Assembly: GCA_050291585.1 (NCBI GenBank)
Contig: JBNKKA010000004.1
Span: forward strand, 1 to 64,000
Reading direction: 5' to 3'
Length of the DNA: 64,000 nucleotides
From: JASJCL01 sp050291585
GTDB taxonomy: Bacteria > Desulfobacterota > Desulfobacteria > Desulfobacterales > Desulfosarcinaceae
The notes beneath the pieces were generated by a model. It was not told the origin of the DNA, made no database searches, and saw only the letters and a program-made list of their open reading frames with translations. This document shows, piece by piece, positions 26,000-34,664 of the stretch. The first letter of the stretch is position 1, and each line of letters begins with the position of its first letter. The position numbers and the translations under genes were made by a program.

Positions 26000-27004
26000 A
26001 TGCGATCCCGTCTCCAGAGATATCAGTGGTTCCTGATCGCCATCTCCCTGCTACTGGCCTTGGGCGGCTGCGCCCACCAATGGCCGCTGCCCAAAGAGGA
26101 CCATCTGGCTCTCTATGCTCCGGCGGCCACCGACGCTGTCGACACACCGATAGGGCGCCACGCCCCCCTCTTCGTGGTCCACGGCAGTGCGAAAGCATAC
26201 AACCGCATCGGCACCCCCGCGGCGACATACGATAATTACGGACGCGAGAAGATCTACGTGGACGCGGACAAGCCGTCCATCTATACCCAGAAGCGCAGCT
26301 TCACAACCGAAAGGGGCACTTACACCAACCTCATCTACCGCATCCACTTCGCCGCCATCCCCTTCAGCCTGCTGCCCTTTAACCTCACCGCCGGCCACAA
26401 CGTCGGGCTTATGGTGGTGGTGACCCTCGATGCGGATGGGCGACCGGTTCTCTTCACAACGGTACATACCTGCGGCTGCTATAAATCTTTCACCCCCACT
26501 TCCAACCTGCCGGAAGCCCGCTACCCAAAAGACTGGCCCCCGGGAATAGTAGATGTGTACGGGGAGAAACTACCGGCGCGTTTGAACCTAGACGGCATGA
26601 CGGCCCCCCGCTTGATGGTCTTTCTGAGGCCCGACGTGCACCGGGTAATGGACCTGCGGATCATCGATGGAGATGGACCGCCCCCGGGCAGCGGCTATGA
26701 CCGTATAGCCGCTGCTTTGGTGCCGGTGGCCACGCTTGATAAAATCCCCCTGGATGGCCGCACCACCAGCTTCTTTCACAAGGATGGGGTTCTTAAAGGC
26801 CACGTCAAAGGCTCGGTCAAGTTCTGGGAAACCCTGCTCATGAGCTGGGCCAGCCTCGACTTTTTCGTGGGTACCGACAAGGCCTACGCCGATCCGGCCG
26901 AGACCGACAACCCCTTCTACACCAGCCTTAAACCGTGGAATCGGGACGAATCCAATATGTGGAACTTCGGAGAGTTTCTGGCCTTCTGGGGCTGGAATTT
27001 GTAA
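26000..27004 (+). CDS. Hypothetical lipoprotein downstream of lipA
   Basis: The 334-residue protein has a signal peptide with lipobox (LLLALGGC, Cys about residue 24). The mature part is rich in aromatic and proline residues, with a distinct central TTVHTCGCYKSFTPTSN pair of cysteines and a C-terminal DESNMWNFGEFLAFWGWNL. A few hydrophobic stretches (AAIPFSLLPFNLTAGHNVGLM) are present but no clear further membrane span. The family is not recognised. It starts 15 nt after lipA with AGGAGA, so it is co-transcribed. It probably faces the periplasm. Confidence 0.75.
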   Translation: MRSRLQRYQWFLIAISLLLALGGCAHQWPLPKEDHLALYAPAATDAVDTPIGRHAPLFVVHGSAKAYNRIGTPAATYDNYGREKIYVDADKPSIYTQKRSFTTERGTYTNLIYRIHFAAIPFSLLPFNLTAGHNVGLMVVVTLDADGRPVLFTTVHTCGCYKSFTPTSNLPEARYPKDWPPGIVDVYGEKLPARLNLDGMTAPRLMVFLRPDVHRVMDLRIIDGDGPPPGSGYDRIAAALVPVATLDKIPLDGRTTSFFHKDGVLKGHVKGSVKFWETLLMSWASLDFFVGTDKAYADPAETDNPFYTSLKPWNRDESNMWNFGEFLAFWGWNL

Positions 27005-27063
27005 GGGCCTCGGCTCTGTCGTCCGGGCCCCCGCAACAAATGTAGTAGACCTGGGCCTAATCT

Positions 27064-27714
27064 CTACGGGTGGCTGCCGCCCGTGGCTTCCAGGTAGCGT
27101 TCGACAACTTGGGAGGGATCGAGCTGCAGAATCTGGGCTATGCTTTTCAAGAACTGCTTCAGGAAGACTGTGGCCGGCAAGTCTTCCATGCGGTCGGCCT
27201 CGATGGCCGTCATCATGTCTTTGTTGATCCGGGTGGTGGCATAGATTTCAGACAATTCGATGCCATAGGCTTCCCGCAGTTCCTTGAGCTGCGGCCCGGA
27301 CAGCCGTGGTCCGGACAGGATCGCTTCGATGCGCTGGCGCATCTCTGGCGCCTCGGCCTGTTCCGCCGCCCAGCGGCGAAGGCTCTCTTCCCTAGAGGTG
27401 CCGGCCACATCGGACCGTGCGGCCAGTTCCCGCCGGGTGCGACCGGAAAAAGCCGCTGCATCCAAGGCACCGGTTTCGATCAGCATCTGGTCGTAGGAGG
27501 CCCGCTGGTCATCGTCCATCAGGGTCTCGAAAGCCTTCTCGATGGCGGCGAGCTGGGTCTGGCGCTGGCGGTCCGAGAAGAGGGCATAGGTAGCCACGCT
27601 GTCTGCATCGTAAAGGGTTAATGCTTGGCGGTAGGCGTGCCGGATTTCATCCTTGCCGGCATCGGGCGGAACCTGAAGGATATCGTAGTAATTATCGGAT
27701 TCAAAGGTCTTCAT
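27064..27714 (-). CDS. J-domain-like plus RodZ-type HTH protein
   Basis: Residues 8-75 look like a J-domain (NYYDILQVPPDAGKDEIRHA with a closing DDDQRASYDQM), but the HPD tripeptide needed to stimulate DnaK is absent (TLYDADSVA in its place). Residues 145-212 resemble the helix-turn-helix of RodZ-type proteins (LKELREAYGIELSEIYATTR, DLPATVFLKQFLKSIAQ). There is no membrane span, unlike RodZ. Its start overlaps the stop of the MinD-like ATPase gene by 4 nt, so the two probably act together, for example in positioning a cell structure. Confidence 0.75.
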   Translation of the reverse strand: MKTFESDNYYDILQVPPDAGKDEIRHAYRQALTLYDADSVATYALFSDRQRQTQLAAIEKAFETLMDDDQRASYDQMLIETGALDAAAFSGRTRRELAARSDVAGTSREESLRRWAAEQAEAPEMRQRIEAILSGPRLSGPQLKELREAYGIELSEIYATTRINKDMMTAIEADRMEDLPATVFLKQFLKSIAQILQLDPSQVVERYLEATGGSHP

Positions 27715-28631
27715 GCGTCCCTATCGGTGTCGCCAGGTCCAGCGGATTGTGCCAACAGCCGGCTGCCGATCTGCTTCAGCTGCATGGCGGTGGGGGTGTC
27801 CGGGTAGTTTTCGATGTATGCTTTTCGCGTGTAGATGGCGTCGATGACGCTTTCGTCAAAATCAACCCGCCCCAGAAATTCAAAGGGCGAGTAGAAGTGA
27901 CGGTTGCACACGGCGGTGATGTTGTCGCCCAGAGAGCTGTTGGCGCTGCGACGAAACTGGTTTAGGATCAGGTTGAAGCGAAACCGGCCGATTTCCGCTT
28001 TCAATATCGGCGCGTTGACTGGATCGGTTCTGGACACGAGATCGAAGATGTCGTCAGCCTTCAACCGGTTGGCACCTTTGTCTGTGACCCTTGTTTTGGC
28101 GCGTCGATCGAAATTGTTCGCTTTGACGATCTGTTTCAATCCTCTCAGGTAGACGGCCTTGATAAAGCGGAATGCGTTTTCGATGGAAGTGGGCTCGGGA
28201 GTGCAGATAAAAATCCCTTGTTGGGAGATCAGAAAAAAATCGAGGGTGTTGAAGTTGGTGCCGGCCCCCAGATCCAGGAGGATATAATCGAAGGGCAGCT
28301 GCCGGATGGCGTTGATCAGCTTGATTTTCTGGGCATGGAACAGATTGGCGATTTCCATGGAGCAATTGTTCGAGCTGATCAAAAAAAGGTTGTCCACATG
28401 GGTGCCGACCGCCACGCGTTCCAACTGCGATTCGGTTTTGTCAAGAAAACGGTTCAATCCGTCCTCGGGGGTCGGCAGCCCCAAAAAGGTGTGCAGGTTG
28501 GAAGCCCCCAGGTCCAGGTCGATCAGTGCCACCGATTTTCCGCTAGCGGCCAGCAACGCGCCCAGGCTGGCTGTGACAAAGCTTTTACCGACCCCGCCTT
28601 TGCCCCCTCCTATGGAATGGATCGTCGGCAT
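27711..28631 (-). CDS. MinD/FlhG-like P-loop ATPase
   Basis: The 306-residue protein has the deviant Walker A motif GGGKGGVGKSFV near residue 8, ALIDLDLGASNLH (Walker A' region) and FDYILLDLGAG (Walker B). The residues between 190 and 290 are less conserved, with many basic residues. It lacks a clear C-terminal amphipathic membrane helix. Such ATPases place division, flagellar or other machinery. No flagellar genes lie nearby. It is coupled to the J/HTH protein downstream. Confidence 0.85.
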   Translation of the reverse strand: MPTIHSIGGGKGGVGKSFVTASLGALLAASGKSVALIDLDLGASNLHTFLGLPTPEDGLNRFLDKTESQLERVAVGTHVDNLFLISSNNCSMEIANLFHAQKIKLINAIRQLPFDYILLDLGAGTNFNTLDFFLISQQGIFICTPEPTSIENAFRFIKAVYLRGLKQIVKANNFDRRAKTRVTDKGANRLKADDIFDLVSRTDPVNAPILKAEIGRFRFNLILNQFRRSANSSLGDNITAVCNRHFYSPFEFLGRVDFDESVIDAIYTRKAYIENYPDTPTAMQLKQIGSRLLAQSAGPGDTDRDA

Positions 28632-28861
28632 TGATCACCATGCATCGATTCAGAGTTAACAATAAGAACTTGCTTTTTCCGCGCGAGAGTAGTGTGAACC
28701 GGCACTAGTGCGTCAAAGGTAATACAGATGCAGCATGTCATATGGTGTATAATTGAGTGACCAAAGGCCCTGTTGTCATTCTCGCATGTCTACGAAAAAT
28801 GTCAACCCAACCTTCCCATGAACGCAAAATCGTCTTTTTTTGGGCGCAGCCGGGCGCTAGG

Positions 28862-28917
28862 GCTGCCTCCTGCTGAATATCGGCTATTTTTGAACCGGGT
28901 AATTAGCAGGAGGCAGC
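28862..28917. repeat. 13-bp inverted repeat with 30-nt loop
   Basis: GCTGCCTCCTGCT (28862-28874) is perfectly complementary to AGCAGGAGGCAGC (28905-28917). It lies in a 386-nt gap (28632-29017) with no gene, upstream of minD on the minus strand. It could be a regulatory RNA hairpin or a small mobile-element end. Confidence 0.6.
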
Positions 28918-29017
28918 TGCGAATCGGTGGAATCATGGCCATGTGTCGAGAGTAGCCCCCTTTCCCCCTCAAGATCCGGCTGAGCAGAAGAATACTGCTG
29001 GCCGCTCGTGTTTTCGC

Positions 29018-29863
29018 TCAACTCGATTGTATCGGACTAGGTTGCTGCGTCCATACGCTTGCAGCGGCGGCAGCCCGGGCAAAATCGGCGAAGTCACGGG
29101 GTGGACGACCCAGGGCGCGTTGAACGCCATCGCTGATTGATTCATTGCGACCGTCGAACACTTCACGGCATAGCTCGGTCAATAATTCGGCCATCTCGAG
29201 ACCGGCTTCATTCGTCAACGCGGCGTGGAACTGCTCCAGAGTGATGGATTGGTAGGTGACCTCGCGGTTCGACGCAACGGCGATCTCCTTAACCGCCTCG
29301 GCAAACGTCATTAAACGCGGTCCGGTGACTTCGTAAAGCTGACCGATGTGGCGATCTTGGGTAAGCGCTGCCACGGCGACATCGGCGATGTCGTCTGCAT
29401 CAACGAAAGGTTCGCGCACGCCGTTGGCCGGCATCGCGACAACACCGGCCATAACTGGATCGAACAGCGCCCCTTCGCTGAAATTTTGTGCGAACCAACT
29501 GGCCCGAATGAGCGTGTATGTAAGACCAGAGTTGCGCACGATCTTTTCACAGCGCTGAGCGTTATGTTCGCCTCGCCCGGACAATAGTACGAGGCGTTCC
29601 ACGCCGGCTTTCGTGGCGCGAGCTGTAAGTTCCTCGATTGCCGCCGGTGCCCCGGGAGCGGCCAAATCGGGAGCGTAGCAAATATAGGCGGCCCTTACCC
29701 CTTTGAGGGCGGGCGACCAAGTGCTTGGTTCGGCCCAGTCAAAGACTGGTTGCGAGTGGCGAGAGCCCTCTCGAACCAAGGTGCCTTGTTCACGGAGCCG
29801 CTGGATGATGCGCCGACCGGTCTTGCCGGTTGAACCAATGATGAGGATTGGGGATTCAGTCAT
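29018..29863 (-). CDS. NmrA-type NAD(P)-binding protein
   Basis: The 281-residue atypical short-chain dehydrogenase-like protein has the Rossmann motif IIGSTGKTGRRI near residue 8, VRAAYICYAPD and LVLLSGRGEHNA, then YTLIRASWFAQNFSEG and FVDADDIADVAVAAL. These are typical of NmrA/quinone-oxidoreductase-like (QOR2) proteins that sense or reduce with NADPH. ATG 29863 has AGGAGA 8 nt upstream and is preferred over one 48 nt earlier. It is divergent from an AraC-type gene, which probably controls it. Confidence 0.85.
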   Translation of the reverse strand: MTESPILIIGSTGKTGRRIIQRLREQGTLVREGSRHSQPVFDWAEPSTWSPALKGVRAAYICYAPDLAAPGAPAAIEELTARATKAGVERLVLLSGRGEHNAQRCEKIVRNSGLTYTLIRASWFAQNFSEGALFDPVMAGVVAMPANGVREPFVDADDIADVAVAALTQDRHIGQLYEVTGPRLMTFAEAVKEIAVASNREVTYQSITLEQFHAALTNEAGLEMAELLTELCREVFDGRNESISDGVQRALGRPPRDFADFARAAAAASVWTQQPSPIQSS

Positions 29864-30030
29864 AATCGTATCTCCTGTTTTTGTGGGTGGGACCTTGCTT
29901 AGTTTGTTCATTCGCTTTTAGTCCAATATACGTATCAAATACTGGATGAACAATGACTGTAAGGCTCAATTAATTTGCCTATCATCCAATCAATATGGAC
30001 TTATGGCAAATATGGCTGTATAAATGAAGC

Positions 30031-30996
30031 ATGTCACGAGAGATCACTACGCTGCCGGCATCGGCTGACCCGCTGGGCGAGACGCTGCACCTGCTACGTC
30101 TGACAGGCACCTTGTATTGCCGGTCAGAATTGACGGCACCCTGGGGGGTCGATCTGCCGCCACTGGAAGGATGTATGATGCTTCATGTCATAACGGTTGG
30201 TGGCTGTTGGCTCGAGGTTCGGCAGGACGAACCGCGCTGGTTGCCGCAGGGCAGCGTTGCCCTGGTGCCACACGGTGTCGGGCACGTTTTGCGAAGTGAT
30301 AGCGACGCCCCATCTGCGCCCTTATTCGATATCCCTGTCGAGCAAGTCAGCGAGCGCTATGAGGTTATGCGTCATGGGGGCGGCGGGGACTTTACGCATG
30401 CGATTTGCGTAGTCGTTCGATTTGACCATGTTGCTGCGGAACAATTGGTCGCACTCCTTCCGAATGTCATTCAACTGAATCCGTGGAAGGACGATGGCAG
30501 TGCCTGGTTGCAGGACAGCCTGCGGTTCATCTCGCGCGAAGCGGCTGAATTGAGACCCGGTGGTGAGACGGTTATCACCCGATTGGCTGATATTCTCGTG
30601 ATCCAGATGATCCGGGCATGGATTGACACGGCTCCCGAGGGCCAACAGGGATGGCTGGCAGCCTTGCGCGACCCCCAAATAGGTCGGGCGCTGGCTGCGA
30701 TCCATCGCACCCCGGAACGCGCCTGGAGTGTGGCCGAGCTGGCTCAGGATGTTGGAATGTCGCGGTCGGCCTTTTCGGCCAGATTTACCCAATTGGTCGG
30801 TGACTCTGTTATGCGATATTTGACACGCTGGCGCCTTCAGCTTGCTCGCACTTACCTTCGCGAGACATCGGACCCGCTCGCTCGGATTGCCGAACGCATC
30901 GGGTATGAATCTCAGGCAGCGTTCTGCCGGGCGTTTAAACGAATGTTTGCTGCACCGCCCGGAAGCGTACGCAACAGAAATAAAACCGCGCTATAG
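30031..30996 (+). CDS. AraC family regulator with cupin sensor
   Basis: The 321-residue protein has an N-terminal cupin-like domain of the AraC_binding_2/cupin_6 type (residues about 15-200) and a C-terminal AraC double helix-turn-helix (WSVAELAQDVGMSRSAFSAR, then LARIAERIGYESQAAFCRAF). It is divergent from the NmrA-type gene with a shared 167-nt control region, a common arrangement for a dedicated activator. The inducer is unknown. Confidence 0.9.
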   Translation: MSREITTLPASADPLGETLHLLRLTGTLYCRSELTAPWGVDLPPLEGCMMLHVITVGGCWLEVRQDEPRWLPQGSVALVPHGVGHVLRSDSDAPSAPLFDIPVEQVSERYEVMRHGGGGDFTHAICVVVRFDHVAAEQLVALLPNVIQLNPWKDDGSAWLQDSLRFISREAAELRPGGETVITRLADILVIQMIRAWIDTAPEGQQGWLAALRDPQIGRALAAIHRTPERAWSVAELAQDVGMSRSAFSARFTQLVGDSVMRYLTRWRLQLARTYLRETSDPLARIAERIGYESQAAFCRAFKRMFAAPPGSVRNRNKTAL

Positions 30997-31315
30997 CCCT
31001 ATCGTTTCATCCAGAGCACGACCGGCGCGTGAAGAGGTCTTGCCGCTGACCTCCTCCCGAATCACTTTATTGTCCCAGCTATCCTCGTTCAGTGCGGCCC
31101 GGATCGCGCAAGTCTATGCCCGGATTTTCCGGCAATGCCCGTGTGGCGCAAGGACGGGATGATTTGATCAACGTTGAAAAAGAGATGCGATCAAATCCAT
31201 TGCAGTGCCACCACTGTGGTCAGGGCTTGGTGGGTTGAATTGGCCGGATGTAAAGAAAATGATCGCTGATCATTATCAGTGGTGGCCACGGACCTTTATC
31301 ATATAACTTTTATTC
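30997..31315. other. Intergenic stretch, no gene seen
   Basis: It lies between the 3' ends of the AraC gene and amt. Short protein-like words appear (for example CHHCGQGLVG) but no continuous frame with a start is present. It may hold a decayed fragment. Confidence 0.35.
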
Positions 31316-32644
31316 TCACCGAGATTCCGAAAAAAGCAGACCATACCCGTTTTCGCTGTGCAGGGATTTGTCCAAGCCCTCAAATTCACTTTGCTCATCG
31401 ATGCGAAAACCGATACTTTTTTCGACCAACACACAGATGATCAGGGTTCCCAAGGCCGCCAAAGCAATGGTCGCGCCGATGCCCTTGAGCTGGACCAGCA
31501 ACTGATCCCAACAGGACCAACCGGCGATATTGCTCCTGGCCGCGGCCATCCAACTGTCGCGGATGAAGAAGCTGAGCAATAAAACGCCCAGCCCGCTACC
31601 GACCCCGTGGATGCCGAAGCAGTCCAGACTGTCGTCATACCCCAGCTTCATTTTTGCGTTCAATGCCAGATAGCAGGCAACCGAGGATAGTGCCCCCAGG
31701 ATGATGGCTCCGCTGGGCAGAACCACACCGGCGGCGGGGGTGATCACCACCAGGCCGGCGAGGATGCCGGAAACGAATCCCAGGGAGGTAATTTTTCGAA
31801 AGGCTACGGCTTCGATCAACATCCAGGTCAGCGCACCACTGGCCGCGGACACCTGAGTCATCGTCAAGGCTCTGGCCGTGTCCAGACCGCTCTGGACCGT
31901 AGAACCGGCGTTGAAACCAAACCAGCCCACCCATAGCAAACCAGCTCCCATCATGGTCATCACCAGATTGTTGGGTGCCATGGATGACTTCGGGTATCCT
32001 TTGCGCGGCCCCAGGTAGATGGCCACTACCAGGGCACTGATACCGGCGGAAACATGGATGACCATGCCACCGGCCAGGTCGATCACCCCATTGGCGCCAT
32101 TGTTGAACAGCCAGCCGTCGGTAGCCCAGATCCAATGGCACAAGGGACAATAAATGAAGAGAAACCAAAGCACGATGAAAAAGGTATACCCCTTGAAATA
32201 GACCCGCTCGGCCAGGGCGCCGCTGATGAGTGCCGGTGTGATAATGGCGAATTTCCCCTGAAACATGGCCAGCACATATTCAGGCACGCCGTTGGTGATG
32301 GTGTCATCAATCCCCTTAAGGAGAAAGTAATCGCCGTTCCAACCCCAAAAGCCAAACAGAATGCTTTTGCCGAAAGTCAGGGAATAGCCGCAAACCACCC
32401 ATAGCAAGCCGATAATGGAGATGGAGACAAAACTGTGCATCATGGTCGATAGAACATTCTTGGTCCGCACCAGGCCGCCGTAGAACATGGCCAGGCCGGG
32501 CACCATGAGCAGAACCAGGGTCGTGGAGATGAGCATCCAGGCCGTCGTCCCCGTATCCACGCCGCCTGGATCAGCGCCCAGAGCCAAGCCGACAGGAAGA
32601 AATAGCGAAACTACCAAAATTGCGATTTTCAGCAAGAACCTCAT
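31316..32644 (-). CDS. amt: Ammonium transporter Amt
   Basis: The 442-residue membrane protein conducts ammonium inward. It has a cleavable N-terminal signal (VSLFLPVGLALGADP) and about eleven membrane helices. Family motifs are GLAMFYGGLVRTKNVLSTMM, GTTAWMLIS, DLAGGMVIHVSAGISALV and DCFGIHGVGSGLG. The start is ATG 32644 behind GGGGGAGG. No GlnK gene is adjacent, so the usual partner must lie elsewhere. A sigma-54 promoter at 32741-32755 suggests nitrogen control. Confidence 0.95.
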   Translation of the reverse strand: MRFLLKIAILVVSLFLPVGLALGADPGGVDTGTTAWMLISTTLVLLMVPGLAMFYGGLVRTKNVLSTMMHSFVSISIIGLLWVVCGYSLTFGKSILFGFWGWNGDYFLLKGIDDTITNGVPEYVLAMFQGKFAIITPALISGALAERVYFKGYTFFIVLWFLFIYCPLCHWIWATDGWLFNNGANGVIDLAGGMVIHVSAGISALVVAIYLGPRKGYPKSSMAPNNLVMTMMGAGLLWVGWFGFNAGSTVQSGLDTARALTMTQVSAASGALTWMLIEAVAFRKITSLGFVSGILAGLVVITPAAGVVLPSGAIILGALSSVACYLALNAKMKLGYDDSLDCFGIHGVGSGLGVLLLSFFIRDSWMAAARSNIAGWSCWDQLLVQLKGIGATIALAALGTLIICVLVEKSIGFRIDEQSEFEGLDKSLHSENGYGLLFSESR

Positions 32645-32740
32645 CAAACCTCCCCCTTTTCGTCACAAGCGTCGATATTGAGTATGGTGGGTGAACATGA
32701 CATTTGAGATCTGTGAAATCGGCAGGTCAGCCTGCAAGCG

Positions 32741-32755
32741 GCTACAATTGTGCCA
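32741..32755 (-). promoter_or_regulatory. Sigma-54 promoter of amt
   Basis: On the minus strand TGGCACAATTGTAGC matches TGGCAC-N5-TTGC with one mismatch and the exact GG-N10-GC spacing. It lies about 97 nt upstream of the amt ATG. Confidence 0.6.
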
Positions 32756-32980
32756 ACTATGAATCGACATGCATGCTGTGTACCTTTTTGTATTATATCG
32801 TTAACATATTGATTTATTTTTGATTCCGATCCGGATTGCTCTTATTTTATGGATTGTAAAACTACAGTTTTGAAGTAATGATGGTAAAATTAATACAAAT
32901 ATGTATTTATTGAATCGCGGTGACCGGGTATGAATTTATAATAAACCGGGTTAGCAAGGGGGATAGGGGGGCGCTCGGGT
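32756..32980. other. AT-rich region upstream of amt
   Basis: No gene is seen. Activator sites for the amt promoter may lie here, but no clear palindrome was picked out. Confidence 0.35.
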
Positions 32981-32984
32981 CACA

Positions 32985-33116
32985 CCACTTCTTGATGTGT
33001 TTAATACGCAGCACTTTGGACCCACGCAGCAGGAACTGGAGATCACCGGAGCCGACCTGACCCGCCGGATGGTCACCCAAATCAACGCCGATCCGACGGC
33101 AACGGTACACGTCTAA
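32985..33116 (+). pseudogene. Possible 3' remnant of a decayed gene
   Basis: The frame ending in TAA at 33114 reads like a natural protein C-terminus (PLLDVFNTQHFGPTQQELEI, ending TRRMVTQINADPTATVHV) but has no start or ribosome site, and its upstream part loses coding character. The parent family is not identified. Confidence 0.3.
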
Positions 33117-33228
33117 TGAAAATCTGACTTGCTTTCCTCTCAAAACCCATATAGAGGCGGTTGCTCCGCGCAAAGGGCGGAAATCATCAATTGCCAAAAA
33201 GGGCCCGAGGCCCAGAGGAGAAAACAGC

Positions 33229-33774
33229 ATGACCCCATCCGATTGTACCTATTACGGCGGCGGCCACCGTGGCACGGAGGCCGAGTTCGGCCAATTGGCA
33301 GAGCAGTTCGGTCTCAAGGAAGTCAACTACAGCTTCGAAGGCCACCGGCCGGCCAGAGAAAAGGGAGTGGTTGTCCTAACACCCGAGGAGCTCAAAAAGG
33401 GCGACATCAGCATGGAGATCGTCTCTCTGCGCATGCAACGCAAATACTCCCAGGCCAACAAGATCCGCAAGGTCTTCCAATCCATCTTTCACATGGTCAA
33501 CAACGGCCTGCAGATCTTCGCCGTGGGCTGGATCCAGCCCGACGACACCGTCAAGGGCGGCACCGGTTGGGCCGTAGAGTTGGGCAAACTCTTCAACCGC
33601 CCGCTAAGCGTCTTTGATCAAGACAAGGGCCAATGGTTCACCTGGACGAACAACACCTGGAAAGCAGACGCGCCCAAGGTGGAACACCCCACCTTTGTGG
33701 GCACTGGCACCCGCAATCTCAATGAGGCCGGGAAGAAGGCAATTAAGGACTTGTTCGAGCGTTCTTTCAACTAG
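33229..33774 (+). CDS. Conserved hypothetical protein, Rossmann-like
   Basis: The 181-residue soluble protein begins DCTYYGGGHRGTEAEFGQLA, continues with VVVLTPEELKKGDISMEIVS, and has a glycine-rich GGTGWAVELGKLFNRPLSVFDQ near residue 120 and GTGTRNLNEAGKKAI at the end. The alternating glycine loops and strand-helix rhythm suggest a nucleotide-binding Rossmann-like fold, perhaps related to SLOG-type proteins. That is a guess from pattern only. ATG follows GAGGAG. It is followed right after its stop by a copy of the 3' hairpin element. Confidence 0.7.
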   Translation: MTPSDCTYYGGGHRGTEAEFGQLAEQFGLKEVNYSFEGHRPAREKGVVVLTPEELKKGDISMEIVSLRMQRKYSQANKIRKVFQSIFHMVNNGLQIFAVGWIQPDDTVKGGTGWAVELGKLFNRPLSVFDQDKGQWFTWTNNTWKADAPKVEHPTFVGTGTRNLNEAGKKAIKDLFERSFN

Positions 33775-33844
33775 TACCCATCCAGAAACGGCACCTCTCA
33801 GAAGGCGGGCGTGCCCGCCAGATTTCAGGCGTTGGGTGACAAAT
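33775..33844 (+). repeat. 3' conserved element, copy A (half)
   Basis: TACCCATCCAGAAACGGCACCTCTCA begins directly after the TAG stop at 33772-33774. GATTTC..GGCGTTGGG follows further on. The same words follow the stop codons of the porin (52037) and UspA (63318) genes. This copy lacks the returning arm of the hairpin. Confidence 0.6.
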
Positions 33845-33855
33845 AACCATGGGCG

Positions 33856-33887
33856 AGCGAGCCGCCGATAGACATCGACGGCTCGCT
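33856..33887. terminator. 9-bp hairpin after gene 33229
   Basis: AGCGAGCCG (33856-33864) pairs with CGGCTCGCT (33879-33887). No T tract follows; it may be a weak terminator. Confidence 0.4.
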
Positions 33888-33969
33888 AAAGCCACGCTGC
33901 GCCCCCTGACCAGATTCAACACCTCCAAAAACCCCTTGGTGTTCACTGTCAGCAACGAACAAAAAACCC

Positions 33970-33998
33970 TTGACTATAAATGAATGAACGTTTATTTT
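33970..33998 (+). promoter_or_regulatory. Promoter and operator of the TetR gene at 34006
   Basis: TTGACT (33970-33975), a 17-nt spacer and TATTTT (33993-33998) form a -35/-10 pair. The near-palindrome AATGAAC/GTTTATT (33983-33996) lies between them, where a bound TetR dimer would block its own transcription. Confidence 0.55.
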
Positions 33999-34005
33999 AG
34001 ACCCC

Positions 34006-34578
34006 ATGAGAACCAAAGACGATGACAAGATAGAGGCCCTCTTCCAGGCCACCATCAAACTGGTCAACGAGATCGGCTTCGTTGCCAGCAGCGTCTCCAA
34101 GATCGCAAAGGAGGCCAAGGTATCGCCCGCTACCCTTTACGTCTACTACGAAAACAAAGAGGCGTTGCTTGTATCCACCTACGTGGAGATCAAGCGCGGC
34201 TTGAGCCAGGCGGTGCTCAGGGACTTCGACGAAAGCCGGCCCATCCGTGACATTCTGCGGCGCGTCTGGTTCAATATGTTCGCACAGATCTCCTCGCATC
34301 TGGATTACTTTCGCTATGCCGAGCAGTTCGCCAACTCGCCCTATGCCGACCTGGTGGACAAGGCCTCCCTGGAACGTTTTTTCGAACCCCTCTTCCGGGT
34401 GATCCAGCGGGGTATCGATCAAAAAATCATCAAGGATGTGGACAAGAATATTCTGACGGTCTTCATCTGGCACCCCATCATGGTACTGGCCAACCCCCAC
34501 CATTGTAGGAGCTTTGAGATCACGGATGATAATATCGAGGAGGCCTTCACCATGGCCTGGGACGCCATTAAGTTCTAA
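34006..34578 (+). CDS. TetR family transcriptional regulator
   Basis: The 190-residue protein has an N-terminal TetR helix-turn-helix (SVSKIAKEAKVSPATLYVYY, residues about 28-52) and an all-helical ligand domain with aromatic residues. There is no clear ribosome site before the ATG, and the predicted -10 box ends 7 nt ahead of it, so the message may be almost leaderless. It lies 86 nt upstream of the MBL-fold lipoprotein gene, a likely target. Confidence 0.88.
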   Translation: MRTKDDDKIEALFQATIKLVNEIGFVASSVSKIAKEAKVSPATLYVYYENKEALLVSTYVEIKRGLSQAVLRDFDESRPIRDILRRVWFNMFAQISSHLDYFRYAEQFANSPYADLVDKASLERFFEPLFRVIQRGIDQKIIKDVDKNILTVFIWHPIMVLANPHHCRSFEITDDNIEEAFTMAWDAIKF

Positions 34579-34664
34579 ACGGCCCAATGGCGCAAAAAAA
34601 ATTTAACCTTTTTATAAACGATTATTCACTTATAACCCAAAAAACACCCTCCCAAGGGCTTTTT

